A stretch of DNA of 64,000 nucleotides from Casuarius casuarius (Eukaryota; Chordata; Aves; Casuariiformes; Casuariidae), in assembly GCA_003342895.1 (NCBI GenBank), contig PTFA01000086.1, forward strand, positions 3,700,269 to 3,764,268, given 5' to 3'. A program made the position numbers and the translations under genes. The notes beneath the pieces are model-generated. The model searched no databases and was not told where the DNA came from. It was given only the letters and a program-made list of their open reading frames with translations. Shown here in pieces: positions 11,621 through 24,355 of this stretch. Position 1 is the first letter of the stretch. Each line of letters opens with the position of its first letter.

Positions 11621-14600
11621 TTGACACTGCTCCTCTAATAATAAAAAGACAAAAAAACTCAATATCCCACCAACCTGCACTGANTAAAGGGGTGGGGCTT
11701 TCTCCATACTGCGAAGCTCAGCCAACCCATGGGAGGGAGGGATTTCTAGAGCCAATGGCTCCATGGGAGTGTATGATTTTTTCCCCAGACCCAAGGTGCA
11801 AGTCAAGGTCTTTGTCAAAGACAGCAGTCTAACATGGACAGGAGGGGAATTTTCTTGAAGTAATAGTGTGTAAGTGGCTGCCTCTTAAATCAATTCATTA
11901 CTGTTAACAGGTTTTCACATTTCCTCCTCTGGATTTGCTTTGTCTAGCCCCTCCGTGAAACCTNGTACTGCATGTCAGGTGGATCGTTAACCTTAGGGCA
12001 TGGCAAGTAAGAGACACAAACACAGGACCATGAAATGCTACGTCCTGCTTCACTCACAAAGGANAGATTTTCAGGCAGGTTGTTGGGTCCTGAACTGGAA
12101 ACACCGCACACCAGCAAGGCATCGTTCTGGGCTCACCAGCCTAGGTGAAGGCAGCGCAGGGAAGCTCTCATTTGGAGACACCTCCAAAGGGCTNCTACTG
12201 GGTGCCCCACAAGCCAGACACTTCATAACCGAAGCCTGCTGGGCCTGGTGTGCCCAAAGCTCCCCATGCAACCTCTGTGCNTGTGGTGAGCAGTGGAGAG
12301 GAATAGCCTTCTCCACTTCTGAAGGTGCAGCTTTGAACGCAGACATCTGTCCCTGCGTGATCCAGAGCTGCAATTTTTCAGTGGTTACATATTAAATAGT
12401 ATCACCTGGCCTGTAAATTAGATTGTTCATTGAGTACCTGTATTGCTCTTTATGTCTGCATTTGACTGGATGTGGGTGAGCAGCAGATTTCAGGGGTCAG
12501 AATAGATGTGCAATAAAGAGTGCAGTACTTATATTTGTATATAAACAAAACCGTTCTGTGGTTCTTCTGCCTCATTTAAGGGACCTGAGGGAATCCCTCA
12601 ATTAGGACAATTGCTGATAGAGTTATAGTACCCCAGATTCTCTTTTTGCAACCCTTAACATCACATTTCTAAGTGTTTACAAAATCAGGCCATGGGTCAG
12701 TTANCTTTCACTTGAGCCCGAGATTCATTAGCTATTGGATTCTTTAATGTGGTCCTGTCTTTCCTTTGGCAAATTCAGTAAATGGTATTTTGACCTGTTC
12801 TGAAGTATCTTACTGCAGACTAGAAATGTTACTGAGGGATACAAGCATAGCTCTGAAGCACTCTGAAACCTGCAGTAAAATAGCATGCTTCAGAAGTGGA
12901 GGTGAAATGCAGTATTTATTGGCTCCACCCCTATTTTGGGTACAGGAATTATATAACTCTGGAAAACAGAGAAGAGGAGAATTCTCTCTGCCTGTACCGG
13001 CTTGGGCTCCCATGGACAGCTAACGTCATCCTGCACTGGGCCTTGTAGAGTTCGTGTTAAAAGCAAGTAGATTGCACTGCTTTCCTGAAGTCTGTGGTTA
13101 TCCATTTGGGAATTAGTTTGGGCTGAGGTAGCTTACAAAGAAGCAGGAATCAAGTCTTTGCCAGGTCTGAATACATGAAGACATACTGTGTTTGATGAGG
13201 TTAAGGTTGTTAGTCTTCGGTCCAGTTTTGNAATGATATTTCAGTCCAGGACAACTTTTGTTTTCTATCACACATGGTAACACAGCTTTTCTTAAGGTTA
13301 TGGTTGGAACAAAATTTTTCAGTATTCTCAGGATGTTTTTATTTACCTGAAACATTATATTTTCAAAAATGTTGTCCTGAAAGAAATGTCAAAATACCTG
13401 AATTTCCTATGGGAAGCAAAAAAATCTGCATCTCAACAAGCTCTAGTCCTAGCTTGGAGTTGATTGATTAATGGCAAAGACCCTNAGTGCATACAGGAAA
13501 CCTTCAGCTCACTTCATTGCACACCAGAAAATTATATATAATCACACAGAGTTATTGTATGGAGTGACCCTCAGTCATACTGTCTAAGCTGCTTATTGCA
13601 ACAGAAATAAGATGTATATGGTAATCTTCTTATACTTACTGAGAAACCTAAACAAGGCCAGCACTGTGATGGGGTCACTTATCTCTGGCTATAATAAGGT
13701 TACTATACAAGGAGATATTAATGTTGTAAAAAGCATCCTGGAGATTTCACATTTAAGTCAATGTAGTTATTCCTCCCTTAAATAGGTGAATGTAGAAAGT
13801 CTCTTTAGCTGGTTCATGAGTGAGTAACCACCTTCTGGAAAGGAAAAGGAACAAGTCGGCCATCCCCACTGGACGTATGAGCCTGAGTGCTTTGTACAGT
13901 CAGGCTGATACTGTTCACTCTGTCTTTGTTAAACAAGTCATGTAGAACTAATTGTCCTCTGTAGTATTAAAAGATCATGTTGTTAAACACAGAGGTGTGC
14001 ATGGAGCGTTGGATTAATGGCAGAATGTTGATTTTCAATAAAATTAAACACAAACACACAGTCTAGGAATCACAGGTTGAAATCACATCCATATCCCCCT
14101 TTCTTTCCAGAAATGACCAAAAAGGCCATCAGAGACCTTGGCGTGCTGCTGTTCTCCCTACGACCTTCTTCCAGTGGCTGCCTCTTGCCTGTGGTGCCAA
14201 GGCTGAGCAGGGAGCCTGGGCCAGGGTGGGAGACAGGGTGGGAGGCACATCTAAGCCACAGCTCTATGGGCATGCTGTGGCAGCATTTCTGAATTCAGAT
14301 TTTGGTTTTTTAGTCAGAGGTAACCTTCTCTCAGTGCCTGGGATTTTTAAAAGACAGTTGAAAAAGTAAGAGTCATATAACAGTTAATGGTATAAAAGAA
14401 AGATTTGCACCTTGTGTTGAGATTTAAATAGAAAAGCGTTTTTCTGCAAAGAAAAAAATTGGTTTAGTGAAAAAGCCTCTGTTTTCCCCTGGGGAAAATA
14501 GCTCCTAGTTAAACTAGTAATTCTCAAAGCCAAGTCTGCAGAAGATCTCTGCTTTGTGCAACAATTTGGGAGCTGCTCCTCGGAGAGCAGAAGAAACGGT

Positions 14601-16281
14601 CAGCAAGGGAAATACTCTCTTACGGTACTCCGCATGGAAAAAAATGGAGACATTGGTTCACGATAAGAAAGTTTATTTTCAAGTTTATTTTCACTTTCTT
14701 AGCGTACGCTTGCCTTCAGCACAGGAGTTTTTGAGACACTGCAATGCCAATTAAGTGAGAGAAAGAAGGGTTTGGGGCTTTTTTCATCACAGAACCAGGG
14801 CAGCAATGACCTCTTGGCCTCTCTCTCCCATCTGGCACTGACAGAGATTTGTGTTGGCACCAGTGACAGTGAAGTACAAAATGGTTTTTAAAAATAAATT
14901 TGGAAGCAGTCACTGGCCAAGTTTGCCAGCACTGGATGTGATGGTCACGGAAANAGTCAACGTGAATAGAGAGCAAGGACGAGGAAAGGAATGTCACAAA
15001 GATCCCAGTAACACAGGAGTCTTTATACCAGAAGTACAAAACCAAGCTTGAGCAGTAGGTATTTCAGATAAACCCAAGGCTCTTAATCTAAGTTGTTCTA
15101 AATACTTTCAGCTGTTATTCAGAATATGTTTTTAAGAAAAAGTCCCTGAAACAAGGCTTTAAAAGATGAGGGAAGGCCTTTGATGTGTTTTCGTCCTTGT
15201 TGATTGCATGTTGTGTATGAGAGAGATTTCTCCCTGGTTTTGGTTGATACCAGGCCTACTGCTGCCAAAGCTGAATTGCAAATCAGCTCTCCTGAAGTAA
15301 TTATCGGGGACATTAAGCTTATTAAGCACGTGTCTGGAGACAGTGGCTGTGTAAGGAAGGCAAGAGAAACCTGACCCCAGAAGTATCAGTGTTTGAGTGT
15401 TGAATTGTCACCTGAGCTGGTGGGGGACCTCCAGTTGCTGGAAAGGCCTAATGCAAAATTGTTCCTCATTAGAGTTTAAAAATATGCGATTACCAAGGCG
15501 CAGATGGCATCTTCACCTCAGGATTTAGCAATATTGTCACGAGGCAGAACGATATTTCTGCACTTTCCTGCTCTGAATTGCTCTCTGAGGGTGTGCAGTT
15601 TGATAACGCACAAGCACGTGCACACAAAACCTCACCAACATCCATCTTGCATCTCCATTGTCTCTTAAAGATGAATACTCTGCTAAAGGCCAGTTTTCCC
15701 ATCACAAAGTGTGAGCAACGCCCTNGCTTCTTGCAGCACTCCCTTTCTGTCCTTCCACAGGATCTTCAAAAGCAGGTGGTGGCTAACTACAAATAAAAGG
15801 GAGAAATGTAGAGGCCTCATATGTTCCCATCTTTTCTTGATTCGTCTAAGAGATGATAAATTAGACCACTGGGATGATCCATGGTGTAACCTACCTCTGC
15901 TGGCACGTGCCAGACCNGACGACCTGACCTGCTAAGAAAGAGGAATGCTTGCTCACGTCCGTGCTTACGGTTTGGCGCTCTCCGCAATAGATGTGTCATT
16001 GCTCACTGTTCATTCATGAAAGTCAAAAATGGCACTTGGGAAACATGCCAAATCTTTTAGGAAAATTAGCTCCTAGACTACTGACCAGTTTTATAGCAGA
16101 TGTGGGGACAGGACAGACATATGATATACACTACAGCGAGCTGCATGCAGGCAAAGAGCTGTCATAAATTATATGGTGCTGCATCTGTTCTGTCCCTGGT
16201 ATGTGCCGTCTTGCATGCTCTCCAACGAAGCCCACGCCTCAGATGTTGGTTTCTTTCCAATGGCATGGTGATGAATGTCTA

Positions 16282-16326
16282 TTGTGCTCAGAAGTAGAAA
16301 AAAAGAAAAAGAAAAAAAAAAGAAAA
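16282..16326 (+). repeat. A-rich low-complexity tract
   Basis: Runs of A interrupted by single Gs (AGAAAAAAAGAAAAAG and similar). It is simple sequence with no TSD or adjacent retrocopy that I can see. Confidence 0.85.
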
Positions 16327-16470
16327 CACATCTATCCAGTCCTTTGCCCTTTGGCAGATAACTTGAGCTCTTCTTCACCTGGTTAACCCAAGAGATTCAT
16401 TTTGTAAGCAGGGTGTCACTTCTCATTTACCTAAAAGCTCACAACACTCCTAGTGCTTGCAGATACTGCT

Positions 16471-16503
16471 GCTGTCATGGCAACAAGGTTATTTATGCAT
16501 AAC
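16471..16503 (+). promoter_or_regulatory. Candidate X-box half-site plus POU-like motif
   Basis: CATGGCAAC (16476-16484) contains the perfect right half of an RFX X-box (GGCAAC). Seven bases later comes ATTTATGCATAAC, a POU/octamer-like element. RFX and POU sites near each other are common in neuronal enhancers, and KCNB1 is a neuronal gene. This is motif evidence only. Confidence 0.3.
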
Positions 16504-16660
16504 AGATATCTACTTTTCTTTTTGTCAATGTTGATAAGTAGAGGTAGGGTCAGAGGGCCAAAAAAAGGGAGTGGGGAACTCCCAGCCCCATACACACATT
16601 AACAAGCCTTACAGACCTCTTTCCCATAGCCAGGGAATATTCCCAAAACCGCTTGCAAGC

Positions 16661-16750
16661 GTGGAAACTGAAGCCCAGAGCAAACAAATGGTTTGCCAAA
16701 GGACAAGGTCAGCTCTCAGGGCAGCGGCAGAGGTAGTAATAAAATTTCAA
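16661..16750 (-). repeat. Possible MIR-like relic, reverse orientation
   Basis: GGAAACTGAAGCCCAGAG, then GTTTGCCAAAGGACAAGGTC, then GGCAGAGGTAGTAATAAAAT keep the order of blocks in the MIR core read in reverse (ggaaactgaggc, acttgcccaaggtcac, ggcagagccagga). It is decayed but in the right order and spacing. Confidence 0.5.
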
Positions 16751-17540
16751 TCTTGCCTCCCCACGAGAGCGTGTGCGTGCACATGGCCATGTCTGGAACA
16801 NGGAACACGCCTGTCCCCATATGCTCACCTAATTCACGCTCAGCCGGTTTGAATGGAGCTGAGTTAAATGCATTTTCCTCCAGACAACCTCTGGGGAGTC
16901 CCACAGGAGAAACACAGCCACGCAGCATGCGTGCAGGTGCTCCCTCGGCCCCTGCGACGGCCCGCGGCACGGCCAGGCACGCAGGCTCTGGCGGCGCGGG
17001 AACACCTCCAGCCTGGCCGGGAGAGATGCCGGTGCTCCCGTTTTGCTGAGCACNGAGGAGAGCAAAGGCAGCTTTGCACTTTTTCATACCCTGCCACTAC
17101 GGTCAAAAACTTATTATAAGAAACAAACAACCATATTATAAGGAAAAAAATCCTCTTCTCTAGTACCTCACTGACCTTCTTCAGACCCTTTAACTGCCCA
17201 GCACAGGGACAACCAACAGCAGAAGGAGGGAGGAAATATTGCTAAAAGATGCCGACATCCTTTTCAGCGCACGCTGAAACGCGCTGATCTCCATGCAGAG
17301 CCAACCCTGCCGCTAATCACACTNGCATTTGGCAACGTCCCTTCACTCATTCGACCCTTTGTTTAAGTCCATTTGTAATGTATGCTTGATCAATACTATG
17401 GTTCAATTACTTAATAGCTGGGCCAGCAAAGAAACTTTAACATCCTCCTCATCAAATCCAGGCTGATGAGCAAGGTTCTGCAGCTAACATTTCAATTTAC
17501 TTAAGTTCCCCTTTAAATTGTTCCTGGGTTTCATCTGTCC

Positions 17541-17555
17541 GTTTTCCATGGCAAC
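17541..17555 (+). promoter_or_regulatory. X-box-like (RFX) site
   Basis: GTTTTCCATGGCAAC carries a perfect right half (GGCAAC) and a partial left half of the RFX X-box. This is motif recognition only. Confidence 0.25.
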
Positions 17556-18350
17556 CAGCAAGGACTGGAGGTCAGAGAGAGAGAAAGAGTTATTTCCTTT
17601 AAATTAAATCAAGCTCTATTAGCCATCAGAGCACCCTGAATGTAAAGGATTTTCTGTGAAAAGGGTCCCTTCCTGGAGGACAGACGGAGCGCGTGTTCTG
17701 GCAAACCTCCCTCTACAGAGCTTGGTTGTTCCCTTTCGCGGGAGGAGCTGCTTCTCAGCAGCTAAATCAATTCTATTTACATATAGTATTGAGTCCAAAG
17801 AATGGAGAAACCCTCCACAGNAGGATGCGAGTAAGTGGCTGTGCAGAATTCATTGTCAGATAATGAACCGATCTCCCAGCAAATAGAAAGCTTCTCTTCA
17901 CAGCTCACGCACGCCGCTTAACTTGGCCTCNCGAATGCTTACGGCACCTTGAATAAAATCTTTGCTTTGCAGCTCAGATATCCCAGACCTTGTCATGATA
18001 AGAACGGCACACGGAGTCACAGCAGCAAGAGTGCCGGCACCAGCCCGTTAGCCCGGTGTGCCCAGCACGCTACGCGTTGGCTGGCAGCCCCTACGGTGCG
18101 TGTCTGGCAGTTCGGCTGGCCCCGCCGGGTGCCAGTGCCTTTGCTGGCCCAGCCTGAGGTGCCATTCGCCGCCTGGGCACAGCACCGGGTCCTTGGTGTG
18201 CAGCTGAGCACTGCAACTTCATGCAGCTTCATCGCTTGGGTGCCGGCGCTCAGAGGGATGATGCAACCCAAGTCGCTGCTCACAGTGGAGGGTCACAAAG
18301 CTCCATGGGTTCAGTTAGGGATGACTTAAAATCAGCGTTCAGAGTGTCTC

Positions 18351-18371
18351 AGCACTGTCCAGGGTGAGGCA
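18351..18371 (-). promoter_or_regulatory. RE1/NRSE-like (REST) site
   Basis: AGCACTGTCCAGGGTGAGGC A aligns with the reverse of the 21-bp RE1 consensus at about 15 of 21 positions, with the core CTGTCC and GGTG blocks intact. Further half-sites, GCACTGTTCCCGGT near 18615 and AGCACTGTCC at 18824, lie within 500 bp. REST silences many neuronal channel genes outside neurons. The assignment is by eye. Confidence 0.35.
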
Positions 18372-19269
18372 CAAAGAGTGCAGANGCCCCGGGGCAGAGC
18401 AGGGGGAGCCCAGAGCCCCTCTCTGGCCTTGCGCTGCCCTGAGAGGTGGGCAAAGGTGGAGCNTACCAGCTCAGTTTACTGGAGGGCTTCCTAGGGGAAA
18501 AACAGTGCTCTGCAATCACATTAATCCTCCTTCCAGGGTCAGCATCTGAACCCTGGGTGAACCTCAGGGATGCCCCAACATAGGTGCCCCAGATGCATGT
18601 TCCTGCTCCCTGCACTGTTCCCGGTCGCTCTGAGCCNGGGTGTCCAGAGACGCTTGCCGAGGGTCCTGGCTGAGCACCACACGCTGNGGCCGGCTGTCAG
18701 CCGAGCGTGAGCTCGCCAGCGAGGCCATTCCTCNAGGGCGCATCCCCTCCTGGAGCTCCTTCAGCAGATGAGAAGTTAAAATCACTGCCTACGACTGCAG
18801 TTTCTGAGCACCCAGGAGCTAGGAGCACTGTCCCAGGGAAAAGGAGGGCACGTGGAGGAATAACAATACTTTGCTCTTATGTAATTCTTGCCTAAAATAC
18901 TTCAAAGTGGGCTTGCGGATAAATAATTAAAGATAATACAGAATTAGCTGTCATTTTGTATGTCAGAAACGAAAATGCTCAATTCTTTCTGCGCCNGTTA
19001 GGTATCAAAATCACCCAGTCTGTGAACAGAGATGAGGCCATGTGATTTATGAAGCTGACCAGCAGAGCACAAAACGTGTTCACATACACTGNAGCTTCTT
19101 AATTTTTAGGCCAAAAATTATTTACTGACAAAAATTCACAAATAATTCTGAATAATGAATAACTGAGAAATTTCTAATTCNCCCACCGGCAGTTTGCAAA
19201 GGCGGGGAGGGGGTAGAGGGGAAGCAACATGTGTCACATAAACTATTTGTGAATTAATCACTCTGCTGC

Positions 19270-19312
19270 TCTCTGAAGTCAATGGGATACTTGCATAAAT
19301 AAGACTATTCAT
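19270..19312. repeat. Possible fragment of an ancient amniote interspersed repeat
   Basis: CTCTGAAGTCAATGGGATAC, then TTGCATAAATAAGACTATTC, resembles blocks of an old, abundant amniote repeat ('ctgaagtcaatgggac...cttgcat...aataag'). I recall the family pattern but not its exact name. Confidence 0.4.
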
Positions 19313-20104
19313 GGAGAAGACCAAGTCCTAAATGGTACTTTGAGAATGGGAAATTCATTAGCTGAAAGCACTGATTATGAATCAAANGGATAGGGAGGGG
19401 AGAAAATCAAGTCATAATTAGTCACTTAAATTGTATCAAGTAGAAAACAACTGATTTTAAACAAGTCCAAACAAAGGGGAAATGATTCGTTCTGATTAAG
19501 TCAGTCTCTCTTGCCCTTTTAAAGATTTATGAAGTAATGTCAATAAATTATGGCTCTTGAGACTCAACCTATAAAAACTGCATAAAAATGCAGTATAATA
19601 CAATAGCAAACAAGTGAATTAGACACAGTGGAACAGAAATTAAATGCATATTTATTAGGTAGATATATTATGAGTCTCATGTCACCCAAATATTGACCAC
19701 CTGTCTGTAGTCTAAGCTCTGCCATGTTGTTACTGATACTCTCTGGCTACTCATCTAGTGCTGAAGCTGGACCAGATTTGATNGCCGATAAGCTTAATTA
19801 CACTGTTGAAGGACTTCTTGTAAAACTAAGTGATCTGAATTAATTATGGTGCTGGTGAATTATGNAGCATACACATAAAGACCCATTTGGAGTTTCCCTT
19901 CTTTTACATTCCAGCACATCATTTGAATTTCCTCAAATATATTTTTCAGCTGCCACAAAAACAATGTTGCAGGNAAAGGGAAAGTTTGCAGCTTATAGGT
20001 CTGTTTCTCCAAAGCAGTGTTGAAAAGAAGATAAAGGAAAAGCAAACAGTGTTTGCTACAAAATGGTGCATTCCAGCATACTGCGCATACCGTGCCAGTT
20101 GTAA

Positions 20105-20134
20105 GGTGGTGGTGGTCGTGGTGGTGTCGTCGTC
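20105..20134 (+). repeat. GGT/GTC trinucleotide microsatellite
   Basis: An imperfect (GGT)n run (GGTGGTGGTGG then CGTGGTGGTG) passes into GTCGTCGTC. Multiple GG pairs could support a two-tier G-quadruplex in RNA. Confidence 0.85.
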
Positions 20135-20433
20135 ATTACTATTGTTATTAAGGAAGCATCAATAATGTGCGCAGGGCTCTAACAGCCACATTCACCAAAA
20201 CTGGATCATGGTGAGCTTCTAGGCTATNCAAAAGCAGGACACACTTGGAAACTCTGAAAGGGCTGACTAAATTTAAACTAGAAAATACTGAATCTCTTCT
20301 GGGTTTGATCCAGAGCTAGCAAAGTTAATGAGGCCTCACAGTAAGACTCACTTTTGGCCAGGATTTCCTAGCATTTTGTATTAAGGAAGATACATTTTCT
20401 TTCACAACTGGGTAATGAAAGTGGCTAAACCCT

Positions 20434-20520
20434 ACTCAGCAAAGCACTTGAACAGACGCTTTGGTTTGGGTCCACACCTACGTCCCACTGAAATCTGTGT
20501 GACTTGGACACGTGCTTGAG
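20434..20520. repeat. Decayed ancient amniote repeat with palindromic arms
   Basis: CTCAGCAAAGCACTTGAACA on the left, TCCCACTGAAATCTGTGTGA in the middle and ACACGTGCTTGAG on the right follow the order of an old amniote element with mirrored arms ('cagcaaagcacttaagcatgtgctt ... cccactgacttcaatggg ... acgtgcttaa'). The structure suggests a non-autonomous DNA transposon, but I cannot name the family with certainty. Confidence 0.5.
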
Positions 20521-23500
20521 CTATTTCTCAAAGACTGATGGGACTGCTTAGCATGCAGCATGTGCTCCAGGATTTCTTCGAACTGGCAACCTTGCCACTG
20601 GAAACTACATATCGAAGTTGCAGGTGATTCAAGAAAAGGAACATGCAATGAGATCCTGGCTCCACTCAAGTAAATGATAAAAATCCTATTTATGCAGNCG
20701 GGACCAAGTTTCTTTCCAGGTCTCCTGATTGCTCAGTTTCTCACACTGAAACCCAAGAGTTGAGCATTAGAGTGGATTCCTGCAAGATTACATGTTAAAC
20801 ATATAGAGACTTGGAAGCACCCATAACATTTGCAGCGTACCCACTGCGAAGGACAGTCATTCCCAGCACCAGCACCTTTGACGATATCCCCACTGCAGTC
20901 GACCTGTGACTTCAGGCAGCGCAGCTCAGCACAGGCTTGAGAAGACCTGAGGAACATCCCTCAGCAGTGGCATGGTGCACCGGGGACACTCAGTTTCTCT
21001 GCCTTTCTGCAGAGACCTCCCTGACTGCCAGGACAGTAGGTGTTGTGATCGTGCCTATGAGGAACTGTGCTGAGATCTGCCAGCTCGTTTTTTCTCCAGC
21101 CATCAAACACTATCAGACAGGACCGGCGGACTGGATTGGCACCTGCCTTCTGGATGCAAAGGGCTCTGCCTGCCTTAGCAGGCTTCTCCTGTCACCCAGG
21201 CCTGCTCTGCTCTATTTTTGGTCCCAATAAATCTCAAGGAGACATCACCTTTGTCACATCCTATTCCCCAGCCCCCTAATTCTGTAGACTCTTCTCTGTT
21301 CCAAATGTAATTGCTCTTCATCCTTTTTTTCTTTTTTNTCCTGCCGTCTGGAACCATAGCTCATCATCCTACACTTCCCATTATCTTAATTAAACCAGGG
21401 CAAAATCAAGGGCCTATTTTATAACCTGACATTACCCTCTACAATTTTTTAGCTCAGAAGATGTGAACTAGCACTGAGCTATCTTGCTTGGAAGGAATCT
21501 GCACCTCTGTTCCCTCTTCTTTCAGTAACATNGTTGTCTGAGCCTCCTCAAGCTAAAAACTGAGTGAAGCACTCTGGTGTGCCCCGCCACATCCAGTAAA
21601 GCCAGCCTTCTCCATAGGAGCCCAGTTCCTTCCCACTGTCTCTGGTACTCCTTATGGCTGCTTTGGGCAATTGTATCGCTGCAGTGCAAACCACTGCATC
21701 TACCTCCTGATCCACTTGCTGCTCACTACCCTGGTTAACAATTGTTTTGTTAGCCTTAACTTCATTTCTGTGTCCCAAGCTGCAATCTGCCAAGTCAGCC
21801 ATAATGTCCAGGAGTGAGTTGGGTGCAAAAGCTGGCACCTCTCCGTGGCGAGTGGCTGGAGGAGGCGCAGGCTGCAGCGCCGCGGGGAAGGCATNCTGCA
21901 GCTCCAGCGCTGCAAGAGCAGTGGTTTTAGACAACGCACCAGGTCTTGGAGCTCAGGGGCAGAGTCTGTGCCCACCGCNGGCTCACGGGCATGGGCATGG
22001 GGCTGCGGGGTGGGGAGCGTGTTGGTCTNGCCGCAGGGCTTGGGCCCTCTCCGTTCCCCGTGTCCAGCGAACTGATTAACCCTCCCTGCCCTGGCTCCCC
22101 TCTGAGCAAAATGCTGTTTTAAGTGATATGGCATCTGGANGCTATTAAAGGGAATAGTACTGGCATGTTCTGGGTCCACACAGTCTCATGTTTTCAGCAC
22201 ANATTTGCTGTTAACCTGATAAAGATATTTTCTGGATAAAGGTGGTTTAGCTTTTCCATACAGCAACTTGATGTTTGTTTGGACTACTCCTTTNTAGAGT
22301 CTAAATTCAGGGAGACTCACAAGGGAAAAAAGGGGAGAAAAGAGTTTAAGCAAACAATTTTTTATGCTAGTTGGAGGACATGGGCCTCCCGTTCTTTTAT
22401 ACTACTAGGAAAAAGAGCATTTGAACCCCTTACACAGGCATCTCACCTTGTCATGGTGTGAGTCCTTGGATAATGTTTCAAATTTCAGAAGGGCAAAAGT
22501 AAAATGAACCCTATGTAGAGGTACATGCATCCAGGAGGGAGTGTTGGGAGTCAGATACCATCCCCACCATCCTCAGCGATGGGCACCCATATTTATATAG
22601 GCACCTGCAATTTTGTGTAAATACGGGCTACTCATTACCTCTTAGTTCTGCATGTGTAGATGCTGATGATAATAGTGTTATTGAGTTATTTCAGGAGAAT
22701 TATCTGCTGNTTAATTAAGCAATATTTGTAAAATAACTAGAAATGCCCTGTTATAAATATGAAGCATGCAGCTATGAGCAACATCAGTAGGGGGGTTGCT
22801 TTTTCCCTTGTATAGCAATAATTAATCTTATGTCATGCTTGCCTCTGCATGTCTCAAGAAATGTTATGAAAGAAAGGAGATAGTACCTCTACCGCATCCA
22901 TTTTTCAGACAAATCAAAGGTACATGGGATTTACTCAGCCCCAAAGCACCCATCAGGGCCACCCCAGGAAAGAAATTTGTATCTCTTGCTGTCTCATTTT
23001 CCCATATTGCCATATTCATTTTCCACGTCATGAGCAGTGACACTTTGAGGTAACCGAATGGCCAAGGGAACTAACTACCCAGTCCCTGAGAAAACNGAGT
23101 TGTGAGAATACACTGTTCAGAGAGTTCATAGCTTTGCTNTCCTCATGTTGGTTGCTTTTATGTCCCAGGTTCAGATCTCGTTTTGGAGCTATCTGGATGA
23201 CCTACCAGCACNGCTCCAGCTTTGGGTGGTCCAGGGCTGTGATGTACCAGAGTATCTGAGAGCATCAGAGGGAAAATGCCTCCTCTCCCACCCCCGGGCT
23301 GTTCCCTTGCTCTCTTGCACACACCCTCCTGTGCCCTCTCTTTATTTTAGCACCATTTCATCACCCGAAGTAAATCCACTCTGAGAGCAACGTGGATTAT
23401 GGAAACTGAAAGCAGGGTCTGAGTGGGAACTCCAGGTAGGGAGAGANGTTGGGAGTTTCACCTGAGGGCTTGGAGGAACATTAGTGTGGTATTAGACATG

Positions 23501-24164
23501 AGTCACCAAACACCTTCCTCTAATGAGCTTCGAAAGTGGAGCACCATCTGGCCTCCCCTTCAGCACAGCGGTTATAAGAACGTCCTGCACCTGCATGGTC
23601 AAGGTATACCCAGGGACTTCGCTGCNTAATAGGCTTAAATCTCCTCTCTTGTATCAGCCCCTCCTCTGTTGCTGAATACTGTGTTGTCCTTGGTGTTTTC
23701 TGCTTTGGTAAAGGCAACCGAAAGAGCAGGAGCATCAAAACTTGGGAGAAATCTCATAGTTCTCATAGCAAACATAGGCCCTGGGTGAGGGAAGTGCTTG
23801 CGGACAGGCTGTGGTTAAAGGCATGTACCTGCGTCGCAGCAAAGCCGGGGGGAGTAAGTGGGGGCTAGGGCGAGTACTGAATAATGGACCTTCCTTGCAG
23901 TGACTTTGTGTCTTAAAAATCTCACCTAAAGGAGATGTTAGTTCCTGGAGCAAGCAACTAATTGCTCTAATTTTACAGAGAAATGGGAGATTCAGNTGGT
24001 ATTTGAGATTTTTTATTTTCAAAATGCTGCCGAAAAATTTTTCCTTTTTTATTCTGAAGTGAAAATACATTTTTAAAACATGCTGTCCCCTCTGCTGTCT
24101 GGCCACTGCAAGACACTCAGCAATATTAGCAACGCTGATGGCTGCTAAATGGCCTTCTTTCCAA

Positions 24165-24355
24165 CAATAATGAGCTGCATTTAATAATGAATTAAACATC
24201 ATTAACTGGGGAAGTTTTCTGTGAATGCTTCTTTAATATCATTGTGCAGCAATTATCACTGGAGTGAATAGCTCGGCTCTGTCCAGCTGCAGCATTTGTC
24301 ATTATTCGGAGGAAGAGTGGAATCACTCTGGTCCAGGAGGGCTAATAACGTTAAG
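24165..24355. promoter_or_regulatory. TAAT-rich cluster, candidate conserved enhancer
   Basis: About nine TAAT/ATTA homeodomain cores occur within 190 bp, together with a CAGCTG E-box near 24290. Density of this kind is typical of developmental enhancers but also arises in AT-rich DNA. I have no conservation data. Confidence 0.3.

Larger units (their letters stand above)
8001..16430. other. Gene-free non-coding stretch
   Basis: Unique intronic-looking sequence with scattered single Ns. All open frames are short and mutually overlapping, with none recognisable. A small fragment of a common old amniote repeat appears near 11.59 kb. I see nothing else distinctive. Confidence 0.7.
16431..24160. 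other. Gene-free non-coding stretch with candidate regulatory motifs
   Basis: No recognisable gene. Modest CpG-rich patches occur near 16.93-17.04, 18.0-18.2 and 21.84-22.08 kb. RE1-like sites lie at 18.35-18.84 kb, old repeat fragments at 19.27 and 20.43 kb, and a GGT-type microsatellite at 20.1 kb. An AT-rich stretch at 22.64-22.76 kb has several TAAT/ATTA cores and could be a conserved element. Confidence 0.7.
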
